Assembly: GCA_025458465.1 (NCBI GenBank) | Contig: JALOSK010000022.1 | Location: forward strand, 1 to 13,747 | Direction of reading: 5' to 3' | DNA length: 13,747 bases | Origin: Sandarakinorhabdus sp. | GTDB lineage: Bacteria; Pseudomonadota; Alphaproteobacteria; Sphingomonadales; Sphingomonadaceae | Part shown: positions 7,639-13,747 of the stretch, one piece after another | How the letters are laid out: the number at the start of each line of letters is the position of its first letter | How positions within the stretch are numbered: position 1 is the stretch's first letter | The notes under the pieces: generated by a model | What the model was told of the DNA's origin: nothing | The model's database searches: none | Seen by the model: only the letters and a program-made list of their open reading frames with translations | Position numbers and translations under genes: made by a program

Positions 7639-8766
7639 ATGAAGTTCCGACGCGCCACGCTGGCGGATGCTGACGCCATCCAGTCCTTCATCAAGGGCAG
7701 CTATGGCAATGGCGCCCCGTACAAGGGCCCGGCCCGCTGGCTGTGGCAGTTCGTGAACTGCCCGTTCCGTCCCGCCGGCGACGAGGGGCCCGCGGTCTGG
7801 ATCGCAGACGATGCTGGCAAGGTTGCGGGCCAGACGGCGGTGCAGGATGCAACATTGTGGCTCGATGGCCAGCCACTGGAAGCCGGCTGGATCGTCGATG
7901 TGATGGTGGACCCGGCCTATCGCGGCCAGGGCCTTGGTCATCGCATCCACGATGCCATCCTGCCCGATCGCGCCATCCTGATCACGCTGACCATGGCGCT
8001 GGCCACCCGCAAGATTGCCGAGCGTGCCGGCTGCATCACCCTGGGCCCAACCGGGCAATACGCCCGCCATCACCGCCTGCGCGCTGCCACTGTCGGCCGC
8101 TATCTGGACTTCAAGGCGCATGAACGCCCCGATCGTGCGCGACTGCTCGGCCTGTTCCGCGCATCGCTGATCGGCCCGGCGCTGGTGGCGGCCGCCGCGC
8201 GCACCGTGGCAGCCGTGCGCGGCTTCGGCCGGCCCAAGGCGCCCCTTGCAGGCTTCCGGGTCGAGGAAGTGGCGCGCTTTCCCGACCTGGTCGACACATT
8301 GTGGAACGCCGCGCGACCCGGCTATCCTGCCATCTTCGAGCGCAGCGCCCGCTTTCTGAACTGGCGCTTCTGCGACGTGCCCGATCTTGTCTATCGCCGC
8401 TTCCTGCTGTTCGATGGCGCCGGCACGCTGCGCGGTACACTGGTGACCAGGGTCACCACCGGGATCGAACTGCCGGCGGGTGTGGTGGTGGATGCCTTTG
8501 CCCGCGCCGACGATGACGCAGCCCATGATGCCTTGCTGGCCCTCGCCGAACGCGAACTGGCCCCGCACAGCGACTATCTGGAGGCCGCCGGCTCAAGCCC
8601 GGCCATGGTGGCGGCGCTGGCGCGTGCCGGCTATGTGCGGATGCGCGTCATGCGGCCAACCGTGGTGGTGCGCGATCCGGCGCTGAAGGCGCGCATGGCC
8701 GCCATGCCCGATGCCTGGCACTTCACCAAGGCAGATCACGATTGGGACCAGGTCCACCCGGCCTAG
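7639..8766 (+). CDS. Two-domain GNAT family acetyltransferase
   Basis: The 375-residue protein begins MKFRRATLADADAIQSFI, a typical GNAT strand-helix start. GWIVDVMVDPAYRGQGLGHR (83-102) holds the acetyl-CoA pyrophosphate-binding motif (R95-G-Q-G-L-G100). This N-terminal domain ends near 155. After an Ala/Arg-rich linker (about 165-200), a second part (205-345) contains FERSARFLNWRF and a late AGSSPAMVAALARAGY, consistent with a degenerate second GNAT fold. The closing TKADHDWDQVH block recurs, as I recall, in acetyltransferases of exopolysaccharide loci. It would move an acyl group from CoA to an amine, perhaps on an amino sugar, but the acceptor is unknown. ATG 7639 follows GAGGCCGGA; longer in-frame extensions overlap the monooxygenase and lack family similarity. 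Its TAG stop overlaps the stop of the convergent methyltransferase gene. Confidence 0.85.
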   Translation: MKFRRATLADADAIQSFIKGSYGNGAPYKGPARWLWQFVNCPFRPAGDEGPAVWIADDAGKVAGQTAVQDATLWLDGQPLEAGWIVDVMVDPAYRGQGLGHRIHDAILPDRAILITLTMALATRKIAERAGCITLGPTGQYARHHRLRAATVGRYLDFKAHERPDRARLLGLFRASLIGPALVAAAARTVAAVRGFGRPKAPLAGFRVEEVARFPDLVDTLWNAARPGYPAIFERSARFLNWRFCDVPDLVYRRFLLFDGAGTLRGTLVTRVTTGIELPAGVVVDAFARADDDAAHDALLALAERELAPHSDYLEAAGSSPAMVAALARAGYVRMRVMRPTVVVRDPALKARMAAMPDAWHFTKADHDWDQVHPA

Positions 8767-9356
8767 GCAGCTTCCCAGATTGCGCAGTCCCAGATGGTGT
8801 CACCATGGGTGATCGTGGGCAGGCTGCGCCATCCCGGCCCGTTGAACAGGTGGCGCATCTGATCGAAGCGCAGCCGGTAAGCCGAAACATAGATGCGCGG
8901 GCTGCGCTGCTGCAGGGCTGCCAGGATCGCCGCCGGCTCGCTGGCGTAATAAAGCACCTCGCAGGCGGTCACCAGATCGAAGCGCTCACCCGGGAACAGC
9001 GCGGCCGCATCATCCACGCCGCCAACGACGAACCGCGCCGTTGGGCAGCGCTGGCGCGCCCGCTCGACGGCCCGCTCGCTCAGCTCCACCCCGCTCAGGC
9101 GGTCACACAGCTGCTGCAGGAACAGGCTCTGATGCCCCTCGCCCGAGCCGAGTTCAAGGATGCTGGCATAATGCGGCTGGATCGCCGCCAGCTGGGCGTT
9201 GGTCTGGGCAAAGCGATGCTGTTCCCGGTCAGACGCCATTTCCCATGGATCATCCAGCATGTAGACCATGCGCAACTTGCCATGCCGGTTGGCAAAGGCG
9301 GTGCGCGACAGCATCAACCGCTTCCAAAGCTTGGAAATCAGCGCCGACATCGGCAT
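8763..9356 (-). CDS. SAM-dependent methyltransferase, NodS-like class I
   Basis: This small cytoplasmic methyltransferase has 197 residues. The N-terminal part contains DDPWEMASDREQHRFAQT (35-52), a signature like that of NodS-type sugar N-methyltransferases, where D-P-W precedes an E/Q-R helix. Motif I for S-adenosylmethionine is ILELGSGEGHQ (66-76), the acidic end of strand 2 is GVELSERAVERA (89-100), and motif IV is FDLVTACEVLYY (126-137). The C-terminus is short. It is last in a minus-strand run after the deacetylase, 10 bases downstream. In Nod factor synthesis NodS methylates the amine freed by the NodB deacetylase, so the order here is suggestive, though the acceptor is not known. A GGGGGG run sits 3 bases before ATG 9356 and 9 bases before the in-frame ATG 9350, so the true start may be the second one. 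Confidence 0.85.
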   Translation of the reverse strand: MPMSALISKLWKRLMLSRTAFANRHGKLRMVYMLDDPWEMASDREQHRFAQTNAQLAAIQPHYASILELGSGEGHQSLFLQQLCDRLSGVELSERAVERARQRCPTARFVVGGVDDAAALFPGERFDLVTACEVLYYASEPAAILAALQQRSPRIYVSAYRLRFDQMRHLFNGPGWRSLPTITHGDTIWDCAIWEAA

Positions 9357-9366
9357 TTGCCCCCCA

Positions 9367-10035
9367 TCATTTCACATGCTGGCGCAGCAGCATCGACAGG
9401 CGGCGGCGCAAGGTCTTCATCGGGGGCGACCGCCCGGCCAGGATCGCGTCCAGCGTCGCTGCATCCATGTCCTGCCGCAGCGAGGTGCGGGGCCGCACCC
9501 TGGCGCGGGCATTGGCAACGCCGCCATCACTGGTGTGGATCGCCGCAAAGCCTTCCTGCCTGAGGTGGCGGATCACCCGGCGATCATAGGCACCGAACGG
9601 AATGGCGACGCTGTCGATCACCGTGCCGGTGATGGCAGCCAACCGCTGCCGGGCATCGCGCGTCTCGGCGATCAGCGTTGCACCGTCCACCTTGCGCCAA
9701 TCGACGTGATCGCGGCCATGCAGGCCGATGGCATGGCCCATGGCCAGCAGGGCCTGGATGCCCTGCGGCGACAGATAATCGGGATCATCCAGCCGGCCCG
9801 TCAGCACGAAGAACTCGCCCTTCAGGCCATGGGCGTTCAGGATCGGCGCGGCGATGGCCAGATCAGACAGATTGCCATCGTCGAAGGTGATACGGATATC
9901 CTGCCCCGCACTGCGCAAGGCGGCAATGCGCGCCACCAGGCCGGCAAATGCTGGTTCATCCAGCCAATAGGGCACTTCATCGGCAGGCACCCGGCCATGC
10001 GGGGTGCCAATGCCGTGGAAATTGATGCCGATCAT
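9367..10035 (-). CDS. Polysaccharide deacetylase family protein (NodB-like, CE4)
   Basis: This 222-residue metal-dependent de-N-acetylase acts on amino-sugar glycans. Motif 1 is ITFDDGN (49-55), with D52 as the expected catalytic base and D53 as a metal ligand. The metal histidines appear in GLHGRDH (H106 and H110), where most members have H-[ST]-x-x-H. A motif-3-like AIPFGAYDRR follows near 144. No signal peptide is seen, so it probably acts in the cytoplasm or on lipid-linked sugars before export. The start at 10035 is fixed by an ATGA overlap with the glycosyltransferase stop and by the family-like opening MIGINFHGIG. A longer in-frame reading reaches back to 10377 but only shadows the glycosyltransferase. 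The pair is very likely translationally coupled. Confidence 0.88.
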   Translation of the reverse strand: MIGINFHGIGTPHGRVPADEVPYWLDEPAFAGLVARIAALRSAGQDIRITFDDGNLSDLAIAAPILNAHGLKGEFFVLTGRLDDPDYLSPQGIQALLAMGHAIGLHGRDHVDWRKVDGATLIAETRDARQRLAAITGTVIDSVAIPFGAYDRRVIRHLRQEGFAAIHTSDGGVANARARVRPRTSLRQDMDAATLDAILAGRSPPMKTLRRRLSMLLRQHVK

Positions 10036-11024
10036 CGGCCGAACGCCAGCGCAGCGGCGGCCGGCGCCAGGCGGGCGCGCACCTCGGGCGGCGGCGGCAG
10101 TTCGTGCAACCCGCGCAAGGCAGCTGCCGCGGCCGGCCAGCCGCCGCCCTTCAGCAGCATCTTGCCAATGGCCGCCAGTGACCACAGCCACGAACAGGGC
10201 ACGAAGGCCGGCGCGAACCGGCGCATGAAGCGCATGCGGTTGCGATAGTTGAAGTAATTGGCAAACGGGCTGGGCGCGCGCACCAGGGTGCCGGTGCCGA
10301 TGGTGGTGCCGCCATGGTGGTGGACGATGGCATCGGGGCACAGGCGAAATGGCAGGGCTCCGCGCCGGGCAGCCCAATCAAGCTCCTCGTAATACAGAAA
10401 ATAATCCTCCGCCATCAGCCCGACCTGTTCGATGAAGGCGCGGCTGGCCACCATGTTGGCGCCCGATATGAAGTCCAGCGTTGCGGCATCCGGCATGGTC
10501 ACGGCGTCCGGCAGGGCCCCGGCATTCACGTTGACCGCAATCCCGGTGAGGCGACGCAAGCGACCGCCGTCGCTTTGTACATGGTGGGGCGGATCATGGT
10601 ACAGCGTACGCCCGCCCATCAGGCCGAACGCCCCTGCCTGCGCGCCGCAGCGAACATAGGCCGCCGCCGTATCGGGCATCACCACGCAATCGGGATTGAG
10701 GATCCAGAACAGGTTCACCGCAGCGTGCGGCATCAGGGCCTTCAGGCCGATGTTGCAGGCACCGGCATAGCCCAGATTCACGGGCGAGCGCAGCAGCGTG
10801 ACCTTGGCGATGTCGGCAAGCGCCAGATGTTCCGCACGCTCTGCCGGCAGATCGGCAAAATCGGCGCCATCAGCCGCAGCCGCCACCACCTTGGCGGTGG
10901 CATCGGTGCAGCCGTTGTCGACCACGATGATGCGCAGGTCAGCCCCTTCGCTGGCCAACAGGCTGCGCACGCAAGCGCCGATCACATCGGCCGACTGATA
11001 GGCAACGATGATGACGCCAATCAT
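10032..11024 (-). CDS. Family 2 glycosyltransferase
   Basis: This is a 330-residue GT-A fold inverting glycosyltransferase. It opens with IGVIIVAYQSADVIGACVRSL. The nucleotide-binding block is IIVVDNGCTDAT (32-43), followed by SPVNLGYAGACNIGL (80-94). The metal-binding DxD equivalent is ILNPDC (108-113). An acceptor-side block FISGANMVASRAF (185-197) and the probable catalytic acid region YYEELDWAARRG (211-222) follow, with HHHGG at 235-239. This order is that of rhamnosyltransferase-like (WbbL/RfbN) enzymes, but the donor sugar cannot be fixed. The tail (about 255-330) has hydrophobic stretches (FVPCSWLWSLAAIGKMLL) that could attach it to the membrane. It leads a minus-strand run with the deacetylase and methyltransferase. 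phaC ends 73 bases upstream, and I see no terminator in that gap. Confidence 0.92.
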   Translation of the reverse strand: MIGVIIVAYQSADVIGACVRSLLASEGADLRIIVVDNGCTDATAKVVAAAADGADFADLPAERAEHLALADIAKVTLLRSPVNLGYAGACNIGLKALMPHAAVNLFWILNPDCVVMPDTAAAYVRCGAQAGAFGLMGGRTLYHDPPHHVQSDGGRLRRLTGIAVNVNAGALPDAVTMPDAATLDFISGANMVASRAFIEQVGLMAEDYFLYYEELDWAARRGALPFRLCPDAIVHHHGGTTIGTGTLVRAPSPFANYFNYRNRMRFMRRFAPAFVPCSWLWSLAAIGKMLLKGGGWPAAAAALRGLHELPPPPEVRARLAPAAAALAFGR

Positions 11025-11097
11025 GAAGTTACCCGCTCAAACCCCTGTTTCCCATGCGCTATCGGGCAAGTGAGTGAAGATATGGTTAGCCCTGGGG

Positions 11098-12858
11098 TCA
11101 GATCCGTTCCTTCACATAGGCACCAGGCGCGTCCTCGATCGCCTTGTAGGCGCCCTTCCCCGGCACGCGGGCCTTGACCATCTTCCCGGAGCGCGGGGTG
11201 AGCCAGGCCAGCCAGTCGGGCCACCAGCTGCCCTTGGTTTCGGTGGCGCCGGCGATGAAGGCGTCCAGCGTGTCGGCGGGCTTGGCGTTGGTCCAGTGTT
11301 GATATTTGCCGGCAGACGGCGGGTTGACGACGCCAGCGATATGCCCGCTGCCGGCCAGCACGAAGCGGGTTTCGCCGGTGAAGGCTTTCGTCAGTTTGAA
11401 GGCGCTGCGGGCCGGGGCGATATGGTCTTCCTTGCCGCCCTGGATGTAGCTCGGGGTCTTCACCTTCGAAAGGTCCACCGGCACGCCGGCAACGGTGAGC
11501 GCGCCGGGCTTCACCAGCAAATTGTCGCGGTACATCTGCTCGATATACTGGCGGTGCCAACGGGCTGGCACGTTGGTGGCATCCGAATTCCAATAGAGCA
11601 GATCGAAGGGGAAATAATCCTTCCCCAGCATGTAGTTGTTCACCACATAGTTCCAGATCAGATCGTTGGACCGCAACAGGTTGAAGGTGCTGGCCATGTA
11701 GCGGCCGTCAAGCACCGGCTTGTCGCCCGTGATCTTGTCGATCGTCTCCAGGCTGGCATCATCGACAAACAGCTTCAGTTCGCCGGCGTCGCTGAAATCC
11801 ACCTGGGCGGTGAAGAAGGTGGCGGTGGCGACCTGCGCGGCCTCCTTCCTCGCCGCCAGCACGGCCAGCGCGGCGGCAAGCGTGGTGCCGGCGACGCAAT
11901 AGCCGATGGTGTGGACGCTGTCGGCCTTGCAGATGTCCTTCACCGCATCGAGCGCGGTGAACATGCCTTCCTCGACATAGGTGTCGATGGTGGCATCGGC
12001 CAGGCTTTCGTCGGCATTCTTCCAACTGACCACGAACACGGTGAGGCCCTGTTCGACGCACCAGCGGATGAAGCTCTTCTCCGCCGTGAGATCGAGGATA
12101 TAGAATTTGTTGATCCACGGCGGAAAGATCAGCAGCGGCACCTCGTACACCTTTTCGGTGACGGGGGCATATTGGATCAGCTGGAACAGGCGGTTCTGGA
12201 ACACCACCTTGCCGGGCGTGATGGCGACGTTGCGGCCCACTTCGAAGGCGTTCTCGTCCGTCATCCGCATGCGGCCGGCGGCGAGGTCTTCCAGAAGATG
12301 TTCAAGGCCTTTCAGCAGGTTGGCGCCACCGGTTTCCACGGTTTTCTTCAGCACTTCGGGATTGGTGGCCATGAAGTTCGATGGGCTCATGGCATCGACG
12401 AACTGCTTGATGAGGAAGCGGGCCTTCTCCTTCTCATCGGCGCTCATCCCCTCGATGCCCTGCGCGGCCTCCATGATGTGGCTGGCGGTGAGCAGATAGG
12501 ATTGGCGCAGGAAATCGAAGGCCGGGGTTTGCGCCCACGCCTCGCCGGCAAAGCGCTTGTCCTTCACGGCGGGCTTTTCGGCATCCGGCGTCAGGAAGCG
12601 CTGCCACAGCGCCATCGCATCAGCCATGTAGCGCTGCTGCTGTTCCATCAGCCTGGCCGGATCGGCCAGCATGGCGGTCCAGGCCTTGGTCCAGGTGGTC
12701 ATCATGCCCAGCGGATCGGGGATCATCGGCGCCTGCCCATGTTCCCTGGTCCAGAATTCCAGCATCATCTGCTGCCCCTTGCCGGCCAGATCGGTGATCT
12801 TCTGGAAATTCTCCTGCGCCTGGGCCTGCAGCGCTGTGGGATCGGTGAGTTCGGGCAT
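11098..12858 (-). CDS. phaC: Class I poly(3-hydroxyalkanoate) synthase
   Basis: The 586-residue enzyme polymerises (R)-3-hydroxyacyl-CoA into polyester granules. The length is typical of class I synthases (Cupriavidus PhaC is 589). The N-terminal domain (1-200) precedes an alpha/beta-hydrolase core. The catalytic nucleophile is C321 in IGYCVAGT, the Asp is D478 in GGKEDHIAP, and the His is H506 in GSGHIAGVVNPPS, close to C319, D480 and H508 of the Cupriavidus enzyme. PPWINKFYILDL (246-257), VVSWKNAD (276-283) and DYFPFDLLYWNSDATNVP (414-431) are hallmark blocks. The nucleophile elbow reads GYCVAG, with Ala where the classical G-x-C-x-G box has Gly. ATG 12858 is chosen because GGAGA lies 6 bases upstream and the opening fits the family. 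phaA, phaB and phasin genes are not in the window. Confidence 0.96.
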   Translation of the reverse strand: MPELTDPTALQAQAQENFQKITDLAGKGQQMMLEFWTREHGQAPMIPDPLGMMTTWTKAWTAMLADPARLMEQQQRYMADAMALWQRFLTPDAEKPAVKDKRFAGEAWAQTPAFDFLRQSYLLTASHIMEAAQGIEGMSADEKEKARFLIKQFVDAMSPSNFMATNPEVLKKTVETGGANLLKGLEHLLEDLAAGRMRMTDENAFEVGRNVAITPGKVVFQNRLFQLIQYAPVTEKVYEVPLLIFPPWINKFYILDLTAEKSFIRWCVEQGLTVFVVSWKNADESLADATIDTYVEEGMFTALDAVKDICKADSVHTIGYCVAGTTLAAALAVLAARKEAAQVATATFFTAQVDFSDAGELKLFVDDASLETIDKITGDKPVLDGRYMASTFNLLRSNDLIWNYVVNNYMLGKDYFPFDLLYWNSDATNVPARWHRQYIEQMYRDNLLVKPGALTVAGVPVDLSKVKTPSYIQGGKEDHIAPARSAFKLTKAFTGETRFVLAGSGHIAGVVNPPSAGKYQHWTNAKPADTLDAFIAGATETKGSWWPDWLAWLTPRSGKMVKARVPGKGAYKAIEDAPGAYVKERI

Positions 12859-12901
12859 GGGGTGTCTCCGTTGCGGCCACTGTGCCCTTGCACCCCATGC
12901 T

Positions 12902-12930
12902 TTGCCAAGCCCGGCGTTCCGGGTTATTGA
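12902..12930 (+). promoter_or_regulatory. Candidate promoter of the small alanine-rich gene
   Basis: TTGCCA (12902-12907) matches a -35 box at 5 of 6 positions. After 17 bases comes TATTGA (12925-12930), a poor -10 at 3 of 6. A CCCGG-CGTT-CCGGG dyad (12910-12923) lies between them, and a GCCGGC-N5-GCCGGC stem (12936-12952) lies just downstream, in the would-be leader. Spacing to the Shine-Dalgarno at 12956 is sensible. The -10 mismatch keeps this tentative. Confidence 0.25.
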
Positions 12931-12968
12931 GCGGTGCCGGCGCCTTGCCGGCATGAAGGACCAATAGC

Positions 12969-13070
12969 GTGACCAATTCGGCCATCATCGCAGCCAGCAT
13001 TGCCGGCGCAGCAGCAGCTGCCGCCGCGGCTGCCGCCATGGCCGCCACGCCGCCACCGGATCGAGGGTAA
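12969..13070 (+). CDS. Candidate small alanine-rich protein (33 residues)
   Basis: A GTG at 12969 opens a 33-codon frame ending in TAA. AAGGA (12956-12960) stands 8 bases before it, ideal for a Shine-Dalgarno. The product begins VTNSAIIAASIAG, continues with ten consecutive alanines (14-23), then MAATPPPDRG: a mildly hydrophobic Ala helix with a short polar tail and no Cys or aromatic residues. An intrinsic terminator follows 24 bases after the stop, so the region looks like an independent short transcript of about 200 bases, divergent from phaC and upstream of the aminotransferase gene. I do not recognise a family. Ala-rich frames come easily from GCC/GCG repeats at high GC, so the support is the ribosome site and the terminator rather than the peptide. 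The alternative is a non-coding small RNA with the same boundaries. Confidence 0.45.
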   Translation: MTNSAIIAASIAGAAAAAAAAAAMAATPPPDRG

Positions 13071-13094
13071 CGCAACAATCAAACCCTCTCACCG

Positions 13095-13135
13095 GCGGCG
13101 GCGGAACAAAATGGTTCCTCCGCCGCTTTTCTTTT
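13095..13135 (+). terminator. Rho-independent terminator
   Basis: GCGGCGGCGGAAC (13095-13107) pairs with GTTCCTCCGCCGC (13114-13126) over 13 positions with a single mismatch, around a 6-base AAAATG loop. TTTTCTTTT (13127-13135) follows at once. This is a textbook plus-strand intrinsic terminator. It ends whatever is transcribed from about 12930 onward and isolates the aminotransferase gene from it. The A-run lies in the loop, not before the stem, so it does not look bidirectional for phaC. Confidence 0.85.
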
Positions 13136-13143
13136 GTCCAATC

Positions 13144-13158
13144 GCTGCCTAAGGCAGC
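13144..13158. promoter_or_regulatory. Dyad upstream of the aminotransferase gene
   Basis: GCTGCC-TAA-GGCAGC is a perfect 6-bp inverted repeat with a 3-base centre, between the terminator and the aminotransferase start 25 bases further on. The size and symmetry suit a dimeric regulator site, and a 3-base loop makes it a poor RNA hairpin. No regulator can be named. Confidence 0.3.
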
Positions 13159-13183
13159 ATCAACAGCCCAACGGAACTGGCCC

Positions 13184-13747
13184 ATGCAGGACGAATTCTA
13201 CCGCATCAAACGCTTGCCGCCCTATGTGATCGCGGAAGTGAACGCCATGCGGGCCAGGGCACGCGCATCTGGCGAGGACATCATCGATCTGGGCATGGGC
13301 AATCCCGATCTGCCGCCGCCGCCGCACGTGATCGCCAAACTGGCCGAAGTGGCGGCCAAGCCGGATGCGCATGGCTATTCGGCGTCGAAGGGCATTCCGG
13401 GACTGCGGAAGGCGCAGGCGGCCTATTATGGCCGGCGCTTCGGCGTTGATCTCGATCCGGAAACCGAAGTGGTGGTCACGCTGGGTTCCAAGGAAGGCCT
13501 GGCCAACCTGGCGCAGGCGATCACCGCGCCGGGCGACGTGGTGCTGGCGCCGAACCCGTCCTACCCCATTCACACGTTCGGCTTCATCATTGCCGGCGCC
13601 ACCATCCGCTCCGTGCCGACCACGCCCGATGAACGCTATTTCGAGGCACTGGAACGCGCGGTGCGCTTCACCGTGCCCCGGCCATCAGTGCTGGTGATGG
13701 GCTATCCCAGCAACCCCACCGCCGAAGTGGCTGATCTGGCCTTCTAT
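13184..13747 (+). CDS. alaC: Alanine aminotransferase, AlaC-like (3' end outside the window)
   Basis: The first 188 codons of a PLP-dependent class I/II aminotransferase are present; the frame is open to the window edge. About half of the usual 400 or so residues is seen, and the PLP lysine would lie beyond the edge. The start FYRIKRLPPYVIAEVN, then EDIIDLGMGNPDLPPPPHVI (31-50), HGYSASKGIPGLR (64-76), VVTLGSKEGLANL (97-109), LAPNPSYPIHTFGFIIAGA (121-139) and MGYPSNPTAEV follow E. coli AlaC (YfdZ) block by block, as I recall that sequence. AlaC moves an amino group from glutamate to pyruvate to make alanine. LL-diaminopimelate aminotransferase is a near relative and a less likely alternative. 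GGAA lies about 7 bases before the ATG. The upstream terminator makes this the first gene of its own transcript. Confidence 0.9.
   Translation, partial: MQDEFYRIKRLPPYVIAEVNAMRARARASGEDIIDLGMGNPDLPPPPHVIAKLAEVAAKPDAHGYSASKGIPGLRKAQAAYYGRRFGVDLDPETEVVVTLGSKEGLANLAQAITAPGDVVLAPNPSYPIHTFGFIIAGATIRSVPTTPDERYFEALERAVRFTVPRPSVLVMGYPSNPTAEVADLAFY

Noticed and set aside
10036..10377. N-terminal extension of the deacetylase frame
   Set aside because: The extra residues only shadow the glycosyltransferase gene in another frame. The ATGA overlap and the MIGINFHG opening set the start at 10035.
11074..12930. A 618-codon open frame on the plus strand opposite phaC
   Set aside because: It mirrors phaC, whose catalytic residues are all present. 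The composition is His/Gly-rich and resembles no family.
12953..12967. ATG-AAG-GAC-CAA-TAG, a four-codon frame before the small gene
   Set aside because: Too short to be a gene and its ATG overlaps the region just before the Shine-Dalgarno. It could at most be a chance upstream frame.
12620..13078. A 152-codon minus-strand frame with an Ala run, upstream of and overlapping phaC
   Set aside because: It overlaps the start of phaC in another frame. Its Ala run is the complement of the same GCC/GCG-rich stretch, and no ribosome site is seen.
1..13747. Search by eye for tRNA, rRNA, CRISPR, insertion sequences, attachment sites or an origin
   Set aside because: No cloverleaf, regularly spaced repeats, transposase or integrase motifs or paired terminal repeats were seen. 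A short cryptic site could still be missed without software.

Overview
High-GC bacterial chromosomal DNA. The clearest lineage marker is a full-length GcrA cell-cycle regulator (5464-6036), a family known only from Alphaproteobacteria. The class I PHA synthase, the MdtB/C-like RND pump and the Pro/Ala-rich GcrA linker fit a sphingomonad (order Sphingomonadales). The class is well supported; the order is inference. I see no rRNA, tRNA, CRISPR array, transposase or integrase, and no compositional break that would mark an island.

Layout. (1) 50-5402, minus strand: an export block, read from right to left. It holds an ABC-2 type permease, then a lipoprotein periplasmic adaptor and an RND inner-membrane pump whose stop and start codons share one base. 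A candidate promoter with an operator-like dyad lies before the adaptor. No outer-membrane channel gene and no ABC ATPase gene is visible. (2) 5464-8766, plus strand: gcrA, an EthA-like Baeyer-Villiger flavin monooxygenase starting at a GTG with a strong Shine-Dalgarno, and a two-domain GNAT acetyltransferase. (3) 8763-11024, minus strand: a compact run of GT2 glycosyltransferase, NodB-type polysaccharide deacetylase and NodS-like methyltransferase, joined by an ATGA overlap and a 10-base gap. The last of these converges on the GNAT gene so closely that both TAG stops lie within one CTAG. (4) 11098-12858, minus strand: phaC, a class I polyhydroxyalkanoate synthase with an intact Cys-Asp-His triad. 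(5) 12859-13747, plus strand: a candidate 33-residue alanine-rich small gene with good Shine-Dalgarno spacing and its own intrinsic terminator, then the 5' part of an AlaC-like alanine aminotransferase, cut by the window edge.

How the genes may work together: the adaptor and pump form an envelope efflux system that needs a TolC-like partner from elsewhere. The GT2, deacetylase, methyltransferase and (facing them) GNAT genes look like a small glycan or glycolipid tailoring set: sugar transfer, N-deacetylation, methylation and acylation. phaC stores carbon as polyester granules. GcrA acts genome-wide with sigma-70 at CcrM-methylated promoters and is probably unrelated to its neighbours. Most of the window is ordinary alphaproteobacterial chromosome. 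The least explained element is the small gene with its own terminator at about 12902-13135, divergent from phaC.
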